11,050 nt of DNA from Smittium mucronatum (GCA_001953115.1 LSSL01001765.1:5820-16869); one strand, 5' to 3'. Counted from the stretch's first letter, positions 1 to 7,464 are shown. Numbers and translations are program-made. The notes: generated by a model not told the origin, from the letters alone.

Positions 1-1
1 T

Positions 2-169
2 TTTTTTTTTTTTTTCAAAATATGAAAGTTTATTTGCTAATAATATTGAAACACAATCTATTCTCTTAAAATAATATCCTTTTTTGTTCTTAATACGATA
101 TTTATTTACACCAATTTTTTTTAGTATATATTTTTTTCTATATTCTTCTGTTCCTCTTAATGATTTAAT
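2..169 (-). CDS. partial open frame without ATG, running off left edge; unknown protein
   Basis: Reading the minus strand from 169 down to the window edge gives 56 codons with no stop. An in-frame TAA lies immediately upstream (172-170). There is no ATG, so this could only be an internal or 3' exon, a non-ATG start or a gene remnant. The predicted peptide is hydrophilic and Lys/Tyr/Ile-rich: it starts IKSLRGTEEYRKKY, has a GYYFKRID segment in the middle and ends in a Lys run encoded by the edge A tract. The minus strand is purine-rich here (plus-strand T clearly exceeds A), as in coding strands of AT-rich genomes. With stops at roughly one codon in ten by composition, 56 open codons are unusual but not decisive. 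I recognise no family. It could equally be a chance frame, or a retroposed sequence ending in poly-A at the edge. Confidence 0.25.
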   Translation of the reverse strand, partial: MKSLRGTEEYRKKYILKKIGVNKYRIKNKKGYYFKRIDCVSILLANKLSYFEKKKK

Positions 170-206
170 TTAATATAAATAAAAACTTTCTTGTTTTAAT
201 TTATAC

Positions 207-524
207 TTGCTATTAAGATTATGGATAAAAAATATGATTAAAGGTGATTTAATCGAAGGTTATTTTTTCATACAAATGGCTAAAAAAATAATGTATTTAA
301 GGATCATATCACCTCTATTATTTTATATATTATTATTTTGTTATTTTCTTAGATTTTTCAATCAAGCGACTCAAATACTCTTATTTACTAAATTCACACA
401 ATCATATTTTTTGTTTTTTTTAAAAAAAACAATAGAAAGTCTGTTTTTAAGATGGGTCCTAAAACCGAATAGATATTGGCCAAGAGAATGGCAAAAAAAC
501 ACCAACCGAATATTAGAGAGTTAA
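207..524 (+). CDS. 105-codon open frame, unknown, possibly spurious
   Basis: This is the longest ATG-initiated frame in the window. Residues about 30-50 and 58-72 are hydrophobic (rich in Phe, Leu, Ile and Tyr) and could be membrane segments, but T-rich DNA yields such residues by chance. The C-terminal third (about residues 76-105) is different: it is basic and Trp-rich (RWVLKPNRYWPREWQ) and lies where G+C rises to about 28%. No domain or family is recognised, and no convincing start context separates the first Met from those at residues 10 and 24. A frame this long is expected only a few times per hundred such windows by a simple stop-frequency estimate. It overlaps another open frame at 488-610, so at most one is likely real. 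It points away from the left-edge minus frame. Confidence 0.12.
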   Translation: MLLRLWIKNMIKGDLIEGYFFIQMAKKIMYLRIISPLLFYILLFCYFLRFFNQATQILLFTKFTQSYFLFFLKKTIESLFLRWVLKPNRYWPREWQKNTNRILES

Positions 525-610
525 ATAAAATAAATATGTTATTTTACTTGCGTCTCTTGATATGTTTCAATTTGATGTTTAATCTCAAAAAAATAAATAT
601 AGCGTGGTAA
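488..610 (+). CDS. short 40-codon open frame in a G+C-raised island, unknown
   Basis: In another frame from the 207-524 ORF, the sequence is open from 473 to the TAA at 608-610. The first ATG is at 488. The peptide begins MAKKHQPNIRELNK, which is polar and basic, and continues into a hydrophobic stretch (about residues 18-33) that could span a membrane. The region 421-540 has 34 G/C in 120 bases, well above the surroundings. An in-frame TAG at 470-472 separates it from an upstream open segment beginning MGPKTE, so the two may be pieces of one decayed frame. No family is recognised. A chance ORF is the default explanation. Confidence 0.1.
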   Translation: MAKKHQPNIRELNKINMLFYLRLLICFNLMFNLKKINIAW

Positions 611-1098
611 AAAGAAATTTAAACAATAAAGTTTTATTTTTTTTTTTTCGCGGATTTTTCAAATTTTCATTTTTTTTTCAAGATTATGTCTTACTATTAA
701 CTTCAAAATATAAAAATTTATATTAAGCCAATTAATTTTTTAACAAAATTTTATAAAAAAAATCATAAATTTATTAAAAATAAATTATTTTATAACAAAA
801 GAAGTCTAATAAACAATATTATTTAGGAAGATTTTATGAGAAAAAAAATATCGAAATTATATGAAAAAAAAATGAAGTTCTGGTGGTATTAAAATGATAG
901 TTATATATAAAGAAAAATAAGATGCAGCATTTTATAAAATATAATTCGATAATAAAAATATTCCTATTTAAACTAACTCTTTCTTTTAAATGAAGCCTTT
1001 CATAATTTTTTAATTTTTTTACGATATCAAATTATTTGTGCTGTATATAAAATTAAATTCAATTTTTTTCAAAGATCATAAGATAAAATATTTAATAG
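611..1098. other. gene-less AT-rich stretch
   Basis: No supportable gene is present. The stretch holds a 12-base T run (637-648) followed by CGCGG, then long A/T-rich sequence. An 18-codon frame at 836-892 preceded by AGGAAG is too short to call (see rejected items). Confidence 0.6.
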
Positions 1099-1265
1099 AG
1101 ATATTTATCGAAAATCCCCCAATTAAGCAATTTTTAATTTATTGAGCCCGAAAAAAAAATCACTAAGCGTATTTTTGATCTATGTCAGAAAAAATGCTTA
1201 ATATTGAAACGCAAATTATATTTGACGTAAAACGATTGTTTCTAAAGTCATTAGAATGTGTTTAG
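1099..1265 (+). pseudogene. coding-like island with interrupted frames, unknown remnant
   Basis: G+C rises to 34 of 120 bases over 1141-1260. One frame is open from 1099 to the TAA at 1228-1230 apart from a single TAA at 1135-1137. It encodes a mixed, basic peptide containing FIEPEKKITKRIFDLCQKK. A second frame starts at the ATG at 1182 and is open to the TAG at 1263-1265 (27 codons, beginning MSEKMLNIETQ). The two frames overlap, as expected if one reading frame had been broken by a frameshift near 1200-1230. The residue mix is unlike the Phe/Lys/Asn/Ile output of random AT-rich DNA. I recognise no protein family. The alternative is a chance result of locally higher G+C. Confidence 0.15.
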
Positions 1266-1511
1266 TGTGATAATATGAGTTAGAAAATAAAACTCCTTAA
1301 AATGGCCTTTAATTTTTTTAAATAAAAATCATATTATTTGAAATAAAAAATTTATTAAATTAATTACCTATTTTCATAAATATTATATAACATGTATTTT
1401 TTTTAAAAAAATTATTTAATCTAGGGGCTTGTTTTGAACTTAATTATAACTGAATTAGAGTCTATTAAGGCAGATAAATACAAAAAAAATTCAATATAAA
1501 TATTAGCAATA

Positions 1512-1527
1512 ATGAAGAATAACCATT
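1512..1527 (+). repeat. left target-site duplication of retroposon copy 1
   Basis: The 16-mer ATGAAGAATAACCATT is repeated exactly at 1693-1708, flanking the 165-bp insertion. The match stops on both sides (a versus c before, t versus g after). An exact 16-bp direct repeat bracketing a poly-A-ended unit is the signature of target-primed reverse transcription. The inferred empty site joins CCATT directly to GCAATTTT. Confidence 0.85.
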
Positions 1528-1692
1528 TTTTTTTTTTTTTACGCAGAATTTATTTTTAAACTTAATAAAAATGAAATACAACACTATTAAAAAATTTAAA
1601 AAAAAGTTGAAAATTTTCGAAAAAATTTCCTACCCAACTCCGCTCCGCCGCTCTAGCAGCTCCGTACCCACTGGGCATTGGTTCAAGGGGGC
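1528..1692 (-). mobile_element. SINE-like retroposon, copy 1, complete with TSDs
   Basis: Read on the minus strand from 1692 to 1528, the unit has three parts. The first is a G+C-rich head of about 65 nt starting GCCCCCTTGAACC. The second is an AT-rich body with a TATTTCATTTTTATTAAG-like motif (plus-strand 1567-1589). The third is a terminal A tract, seen on the plus strand as T15 at 1526-1540 shared with the duplication. Exact 16-bp direct repeats flank it. The head carries a box A-like motif (TGCCCAGTGGGTA) about 15 nt from the 5' end, as in tRNA-derived pol III SINEs, but no clean box B is seen. It has no ORF, so it would depend on a LINE's reverse transcriptase in trans. Exact duplications suggest it is younger than copy 2. 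It could instead be a retroposed copy of some other small RNA. Confidence 0.85.
1665..1677 (-). promoter_or_regulatory. pol III box A-like motif in retroposon copy 1
   Basis: On the minus strand the sequence reads TGCCCAGTGGGTA. The tRNA box A consensus is TRGYNNAGYNGG, and the motif fits apart from one missing base near its start. In copy 2 the equivalent bases are CTTCAGTAGGTA. The position, about 15 nt inside the 5' end, suits an internal pol III promoter. A matching box B (GGTTCRANNCC) was not found; the closest candidate, TTTTTTCGAAA about 50 nt downstream, is poor. Confidence 0.4.
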
Positions 1693-1708
1693 ATGAAGAA
1701 TAACCATT
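1693..1708 (+). repeat. right target-site duplication of retroposon copy 1
   Basis: This is an exact 16-bp copy of 1512-1527, directly abutting the 5' end (G at 1692) of the minus-strand retroposon. It fixes the insertion boundaries. Confidence 0.85.
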
Positions 1709-2310
1709 GCAATTTTTTTTGTTTGACTATGGTCTATAAAATTAACATAATATTTTTGAAAATTTTATTAAATTTAATTTTTAAAAAAAATAAGATCTAA
1801 AAAAACCAATAACAAGAAAAGAAACGATTATATATAAAATAGAATTATTAGAGTTTATTACTCAAGGATACTAAAAAATATATATCAAAAAATACTCTTT
1901 ATATCTTGTGATTTTAATAGGTGATATTGCCATTAGATGTTAATATTTTTTTTCTATTTATGATGTTTTTAAGCATATCTTGGGGAAAAAAAAGGGTTAT
2001 CAAAGGAGAAAATATTTAGAAATTTTTTCTTATAATATTTTATATTTGAGTGATATTTCAACCCTTTTCCTAGAAAAACTTTAAAAGAGACTACATATAT
2101 GAGGTGCTAAAAACAATAACCGAAACAACTTTTTCGAAAATAGAATATTTTTGATCTAGAGGATGAAAAATACAAAATTATACCTCAGTTCCGGGAAATA
2201 CCAAAATAAATATATTCGTGTTTATAAGTGTTGGTTAATTAATACATGCAGGAATAACAAAAAAAAAATTTATATTTTTTTTAAAAGTATTTCAATAAAT
2301 ATTAATATAC
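1709..2310. other. gene-less AT-rich stretch
   Basis: Nothing supportable was found. The sequence has ordinary AT-rich composition with scattered homopolymers. An ATG at 2163 opens a 72-codon frame that runs through the following microsatellite and is rejected as chance. Confidence 0.6.
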
Positions 2311-2349
2311 AAAATTCAATATATATATATATATATATATTGAAATTTT
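2311..2349. repeat. (AT)11 microsatellite inside a near-perfect palindrome
   Basis: (AT)11 at 2319-2340 is flanked by AAAATTCAAT on the left and ATTGAAATTTT on the right. These arms are inverted complements apart from one extra A. The whole 39-bp segment could extrude as a cruciform. Confidence 0.8.
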
Positions 2350-2381
2350 ATCTTAATTATGCCATAAAAAATTGGACTTAA

Positions 2382-3202
2382 ACCCACCAAAAATATTTTT
2401 ATTTCTATATGAAAAGTATTTTTAATTTCATATTTTTTTTACATGTGTATATAGTAATAATAAATAAAAATTATTATTATTTTTCATCTGTTTTTTTCTC
2501 GTGAATTAAAATGAATTTCCGAAAATACTTTAAAAAATTATTAATTGACTATTTTTATAATAATTAGAACAAAAAAAAGTTATTTTTGGGTGATTCGAAA
2601 TTAATTTCAAAGAAAAACTATTTTGCAATAATTATTGATTATTTCTTAATAAAAGTCTAAAATTAAAAAAAAACAACAACCATTTACATCTTATTTACCC
2701 TTCTAAATATTTATTTATTAATATAATAAATAAGTAATTATGATTTTTTAACTTCATTCTAAAATAAAGAGTCTCCAAATTAACAAAATTTATTCTAATA
2801 AACTAATAATTCCAAGAAAATCTAAAAACTTATATTTTAAATCAATAAAAACATTTTTTTTTAATCGGAGAATTCGTTTAACAATAAAACTAATCCTGTT
2901 TGAATTAAAATCAGATTTCTTTTAAAAAACTAAATTTTAAATCAGAAAAAATCAAGTGAAAATAATTAAATAATTTTTTTTTAGTATAGATACGAAAATT
3001 TTGCAAATTATCATAAGTGGTGTCATATCTTTTACTAACTATAAAAAAATGTGTATCCTGAGGGTTTATTTTTAATTTTATACAGAAATTTTATGCCAAA
3101 TTTGCTACTCATATTCCCAAATAGCTAAAAACATACAGAAAATATTTTTTTTCTAATATTTTGCTGAATTATTACTATTAAATATTTTCATTGAAACCTC
3201 AA
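2382..3202. other. gene-less AT-rich stretch
   Basis: No gene, RNA or organised repeat was recognised. There are only short A/T runs and low-complexity sequence. Confidence 0.6.
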
Positions 3203-3228
3203 AGTGCCATTGATGCAATAATTGCACT
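3203..3228. repeat. short imperfect hairpin
   Basis: AGTGCCATT (3203-3211) pairs with AATTGCACT (3220-3228) with one mismatch around an 8-nt loop. It is richer in G/C than neighbouring palindromes. The pairing does not extend outward, which argues against a microRNA precursor. No adjacent gene suggests a terminator or regulatory role. Confidence 0.5.
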
Positions 3229-3741
3229 AAATTTTCTTTAAAAAATTTAAACCCCCGATTAATATGAGATTGGTTTGGTTTAATAAAATTTCAAATTTCA
3301 AATTAATGAATGGTTTTCCCAAATACTCTACATATAATTTATACTCGGTTTATTATTAATATTTCGGTTTAAAATTATCCTTTTCTAAATATATATATTC
3401 AGTTTTTTTTACTTGAATGTTTGCCTTTTTTTTCAGGAAAATAATCATAATAGTATTTTTGCATAAAAAGAAAATTTTTTTATAGCTTTGATTTTTCCGG
3501 AAACTAAGATTTAAATTATTTTTGATAGTTTTATAATTTTATGGTAATAGCATCAAGTAAAGGTTACGATCATAAATTTTTGTACCATCAAAAATCACAA
3601 ATAATCGAATTTAATTCCCTTTAAAAAGCCGAAAAAGGTGAAAATATCATTAATAAAAACTAACTCGATAATTTGTTTAACTATAGAGAAGATTCCTTTT
3701 AACTGTATTTTTTTTTCTGTTATGAAATTGAATTTAATAAG
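3229..3741. other. gene-less AT-rich stretch
   Basis: No gene was found. A weak inverted repeat is present: ATTTTTGATAGT near 3518 and its one-mismatch complement near 3587-3598. In sequence of this composition that is not remarkable. A pyrimidine tract ending in TTTCAG at 3431-3436 resembles a splice acceptor but leads into no credible exon. Confidence 0.55.
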
Positions 3742-3763
3742 ATATATATATATATATATATAT
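3742..3763. repeat. (AT)11 microsatellite
   Basis: This is a perfect AT dinucleotide run of 22 bases, followed by TCTATGTAGG. It is a length-variable simple repeat typical of AT-rich eukaryotic spacer DNA. Confidence 0.9.
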
Positions 3764-3991
3764 TCTATGTAGGTGTAATACTCAGCTGGTTATTTAAGAC
3801 GAAATTATATTGTATACTATCGATTTTATCATTTAAAAATTTAACTTATAGAAATTATTAAAAATATTTGAGATTCATTATTACACTAATATATTGATGA
3901 ATAATATTTTAAAAGGAAAATTTCGTTTATTTCTGGTCGAATAAAATATCGTTTTTTTTATAGATAAAAAGTCGAGTGATTTTAAGATGAA

Positions 3992-4017
3992 TTTTTTTTT
4001 TTTAAAAAAAAAAAAAA
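3992..4017. repeat. T12-A14 junction, loopless palindrome
   Basis: Twelve T are followed directly by fourteen A, giving a perfect 24-bp palindrome with no spacer. This could be a poly(dA:dT) nucleosome-excluding element, or two homopolymer tracts meeting by chance or by nested poly-A insertion. No duplication flanking it was found. Confidence 0.85.
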
Positions 4018-4845
4018 CTGTTATGTGTCTTTAAATATTAAATTATAATTTATTTATTTATTGTAATTTTTGTGATTTTTTATCTTAAAAAAGTCTATAC
4101 AGTGTTAAATTTTTTTAAAAAAAAATATTTCAAGTTATCAAAAAATTTACCCCTATGACAATCTAATAATTTATTGAATAAAAAATATTCATGATAAATG
4201 GTTAAATAACGTTGAATAATATTAATAATATTATAAATCCAAAATCATAAAAACGGGATAAATAAAGTAAAAAGTTGTCTATTTTTTAAAATTTAATTAT
4301 TCTATTAACCTGAATAATAATGCCACTTACCTTAATATTATTTTTGAATTATATTTGATAAATACTTATTGATAAAGTTAAATTTTATACACTTTAAATA
4401 TAATAGCTTTGATTTAAAATTATACAACTTATATATTTTTTAATTTTGAATTCTAAACTCCCCAATACGCTCTGTTTTACATTAATATTGTGATCAGATC
4501 TAAAGAGCTCTAAAATATAAATAAAAAATAATTGAATTTTTTTTAAAATGATTTAAATTTTGAAATTAATACTCACCAATAAAACTTTTAGATCTTATTA
4601 TTGAATAAAAAATAAATTTTTGGGAAATTTTTTAAAAAATAATTGTGAAAGCGAAACTTCTATGTCTATGAAAAATGAGCATTTTTTTCAAAGTTTAAAT
4701 TAATTATAAGACTAGAAAAACCGAACTAACAGTGATGCAAATAGATACCACGGTTTTTCCAATAATAAACATAGAAACAAAGAATTTTATATCTAATCTA
4801 TTTTTTTTTTAGCAATTTATATTGGGAATCAACATAAAAATTTAT
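4018..4845. other. gene-less AT-rich stretch
   Basis: No gene was seen. A slightly G/C-raised patch at about 4453-4474 (minus strand AGAGCG then GGGGAGTTT) loosely resembles part of the retroposon head, but too weakly to call. Confidence 0.55.
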
Positions 4846-5009
4846 ATATCCTTGAATTAACCTTCAGTAGGTATGGTTCTTTTAGAGCAGCGGAGGGGAA
4901 GGGGGGTATAGGGGTTTTTATTTTTACTTTTTTAAAACCATTTTAAAACTTCTAATACTATTTATACATTTTTAAATGATTAATCCAAAATCAAAAAAAA
5001 GAAAAAAAA
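4846..5009 (+). mobile_element. SINE-like retroposon, copy 2, decayed
   Basis: Positions 4850-4899 align without gaps to the copy 1 head (minus strand 1688-1639) at 36 of 50 positions. Shared blocks are CCTTGAA, CAGT, GGTA, TAGAGC and GCGGAG. Downstream, the body motif TAATACTATTTATACATTTTT (4953-4973) resembles TAATAGTGTTGTATTTCATTTTT of copy 1. The unit ends in an interrupted A tract (4993-5009) at nearly the same total length. In the first 27 aligned positions, six of eight mismatches are C-to-T or G-to-A relative to copy 1, consistent with drift of an old copy toward the AT-rich background. Flanking duplication is not clean: ATAAAAATTTAT upstream versus TTTAAAAAATTGAAAT downstream is only suggestive. 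It lies in the opposite orientation to copy 1. Confidence 0.75.
4892..4914 (+). other. G-run cluster, potential G-quadruplex, within copy 2
   Basis: G runs of 2, 4, 6 and 4 are separated by A, AA and TATA. This fits a two-layer quadruplex and nearly fits a three-layer one. The equivalent part of copy 1 has shorter G runs, so the runs may have lengthened in this copy. It is highly unusual against a background of one G in about twelve bases. Confidence 0.5.
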
Positions 5010-6060
5010 CTTTAAAAAATTGAAATAAGCCTGGTTCTTGATAAATTTTATTGAAAAAAAGCGTTTATAAATAGAAATAATATTCATTTAAGCCATAATT
5101 TAATTTCTATAGCTTGGATTATAAATCTATTTAGTGAAAATTATTTCTGGAAATATTCCATAGTTTTATATGATTAAAATTTACCTTTTATGGCAAATAA
5201 ACCAAATTCACCAATGAAAAAAGTCATGCATAAATAATCTGGCATAACTGAAATTTAAAACTTTTTTATAAATTTATATTAGCTACTTTTTATCCTATAA
5301 AATTAATCATATCTTATGTATCTAAACGATATTTAAATATATCAAATCCAAGTAAGAATAAAAATCATAAATAAAAGATCAAATATACGTACAATATATA
5401 AATTCGGATTTTATCTAGAATAATTTTTTTTTTTTTGTAAAAATTTATGATTTTGTTTTTAATGAAGATTGTTATTTGTAAAAGCATGTATTTTATCTAC
5501 TCAAAGTGCTAGGTAAAAAAAATATCGAGAAATAATATTTAGGATAATTTAGCACAATTCTTAACCAATATATAGTTATAGGATTGATTATTTATTTAAA
5601 TAGAATTATCAGGTAAATATTTTTATAAAAAAGCAACTGATATTTCAAATAATGTTGAGTTTAATCTTATTAGTTTCATGGAGTAAATGTGGGACAGGAC
5701 CTTTTTGAAATAAAGACCTCTTTATTTAAATTTAGAATTCTATATATTTACGAATTAAATTTTTAAATAATAGTAATGGTTAATTCAATAAATAAAATTT
5801 TATTATATTATTATGCCCCAGAAAAAATAAAATAAAAATCCCTTTTAGCAACCAAGCTATAATCCCACCCCCCTTATTTTTCAGTATATCAGAATAATAT
5901 TTTATATCGATTAGTTTAATAGATAATGGTTACTTCTATACCACATAAAATTTTATCTCCAAGCTTAAAAAAATGAATTTTACTTTTAACTCAATATTAT
6001 AATTAGTATTTAATAGTTATATGCTACCGTATAATTTTAGAAAATATCCCGATTTGGATT
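5010..6060. other. gene-less AT-rich stretch
   Basis: No gene was recognised. It holds T13 at 5424-5436, an 18-codon ATG frame at 5652-5708 (too short to call), and an isolated C cluster CCCACCCCCC at 5864-5873. That cluster stands out from the background but has no clear structure. Confidence 0.55.
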
Positions 6061-6065
6061 TTTAA

Positions 6066-6245
6066 TGCGCAAAAATAGAATTAGGACAAAATTTGCGCCT
6101 GCAAAAGGTTAAGCATAAAAAAAATTTATGGAAAATGATGGTAATGTTTTAATTTGTGGCAAAATTGTGCGTAAAAAAGTGTGCTACTGAAACAAAAATA
6201 CTTATAAATTGCTGTGCTATACTAATATATATATATATTAAATAG
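6066..6245 (+). pseudogene. coding-like island with one internal stop, unknown remnant
   Basis: G+C over 6061-6180 is 34 of 120 bases. The frame beginning at 6066 is open to the TAG at 6243-6245 except for one TAA at 6150-6152. The peptide is compositionally rich: it contains GQNLRLQKVKHKKNLWKMM before the stop and VAKLCVKKCATETK after it, with several Cys. There is no ATG at the left end; the first lies at 6135. The last codons run into an (AT)7 repeat and are not coding-like. Another frame is open over 6041-6112 (ATG at 6065, encoding MRKNRIRTKFAPAKG). I recognise no family. A decayed exon or transposon fragment and a chance result of locally raised G+C are both possible. Confidence 0.13.
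6225..6238. repeat. (AT)7 microsatellite
   Basis: This is a perfect AT dinucleotide run of 14 bases at the end of the 6066-6245 island. Confidence 0.85.
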
Positions 6246-7464
6246 CTTAAGAAGTATTAAAAAAATTAGGCTTATTTTTTATTGGTTTAAATAATTCTTA
6301 GTGAAATAATTGATTAATTAGTGATTTATTTCTAAAAGAGTAATATTTTTGTTGAAATATACTCTTAAATTTTGAAAAAACTCTTAAAAGGAACATTATT
6401 CATGTGTTAAATCGATAAATTTTTATTCAATAGATGAGTGATTTTTAAATTTTTAAGCTGAAAATTTTATCCTATAGGCACATTTTAAGACAAAATATTT
6501 ATATATTTTTTAAAATACTATTTAGGTTATGGCTTTTTTTATCACTTTTTGGTAATTTGGGGCTAATACATACATTAGGAACATTTTATATATTTAATTT
6601 AATTTAATTTTAGCAAAAATATTTATTTATTTATATATATTATTATTATTTTTTTTTGATTTATAATGATTAAAGATTAAAAGATCTTAAGATACTTAGA
6701 TTTTTTTAAAAAATAAAATTTAAGAAACGAGGGTTTTTGTAAAAAATGTAATAAAAAAAATTACACTTGGTCATTTCATTAATCTATCTGATATTTTTTG
6801 AAGATAAAAAAAACAGTAGCTCTAATTAATAGAGCATAAAATTCAGTTATACTACATTTTATTTTAAAAATAAATGATAATTTGTAATTTAAATGAAGTA
6901 AATTGAGTTAAATTTTGAGAAAATGAACATTAAATATCAAAAAAAGTAATTATTAAAAAAATAACCTTTAATTGTTATATTAAATATTAAATTATTTAAT
7001 TATTTAAAATTTATAATTAAAATTATATTATTTTTATCTTTAGAAATTAAAGGAGTGAATTTTAATAATAATTTTGATTAATAAAAAAATAAAATTTTAG
7101 AACATGTAGTAGTTTTTTTTATAATTTTGAGTATAATCATACAATAAAATAAAACAACCTTTAATTTTAAATTATCAGAAAGTAAATATGCCAAAATACT
7201 TGTGTATCTTAAAGAATTATATTTTAAGAGGTCAAATCCATTAAAAAGACACAAGCCAAATAATGAAGAAAAGAATGAAATTTACCCAAGTTTACTTAAT
7301 TACTTGCGATATTTTTCTTGAGTTTTTATTCAAATAATAAACGAAAATTTTTTCAAAAATAAAACCAGTAATAAAACTATTAATAATCATTATTTTTATA
7401 TCTTATAATAAATATAGTCATAAGCTTAGATGAATACCATAAATATCTGTAATTTTAAAAAACA
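6246..7464. other. gene-less AT-rich stretch
   Basis: No gene was found. It contains a short TTTAA pentamer repeat (6593-6610), a 63-base run of only A and T (6975-7037), and the small hairpin at 6819-6835. A 24-codon ATG frame at 7263-7337 is too short to support. Confidence 0.55.
6819..6835. repeat. small perfect hairpin GCTCTA-ATTAA-TAGAGC
   Basis: Six-base arms close a five-base loop. With the preceding TA and following A it mimics a tRNA D-arm, but the anticodon and acceptor stems do not pair, so no tRNA is called. Confidence 0.5.

Noticed and set aside
2..169. Idea that the left-edge frame is the C-terminal MGS-like domain of carbamoyl-phosphate synthase (GT followed by GVN...K...G...D)
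   Set aside because: Only scattered single residues agree, the key spacing is not convincing, and the genome context does not support it.
836..892. 18-codon frame preceded by AGGAAG five bases upstream, like a bacterial ribosome binding site
   Set aside because: It is too short, and the setting has no bacterial gene density. Purine runs before ATG are common in A-rich DNA.
1680..1686. GGTTCAA on the plus strand of copy 1, resembling a tRNA box B
   Set aside because: The element's A tail and its homology with copy 2 place its 5' to 3' direction on the minus strand, so this plus-strand match is at the wrong end and strand.
1620..1692. GC cluster of the type seen in yeast mitochondrial spacers
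   Set aside because: The 16-bp target duplications, A tail and AT-rich body identify a retroposon instead, and no mitochondrial gene is present.
2163..2381. 72-codon ATG-initiated frame on the plus strand
   Set aside because: The second half translates an A-rich stretch and the (AT)11 microsatellite into Lys/Ile/Tyr repeats. The length is within chance expectation and nothing is recognisable.
3424..3436. Pyrimidine tract ending TTTCAG, a candidate 3' splice site (another at 5874-5884)
   Set aside because: Neither leads into an open, coding-like exon; T tracts ending in CAG arise often in such DNA.
4452..4475. Minus-strand AGAGCG...GGGGAGTTT resembling part of the retroposon head
   Set aside because: Only two short blocks agree, the upstream head does not align, and there is no A tail at the expected place.
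5652..5708. 18-codon frame with a hydrophobic start, signal-peptide-like
   Set aside because: It is too short and isolated; hydrophobic residues follow from T-rich sequence.
6810..6870. tRNA-like segment: TAGCTC...GAGCA D-arm mimic and a TTTAT/ATAAA stem with a 7-base loop further on
   Set aside because: Bases in the anticodon-stem positions do not pair and the acceptor arms are not complementary, so it is not a tRNA.
7263..7337. 24-codon frame beginning MKKRMKFTQ
   Set aside because: It is short, has no recognisable family and no supporting context.
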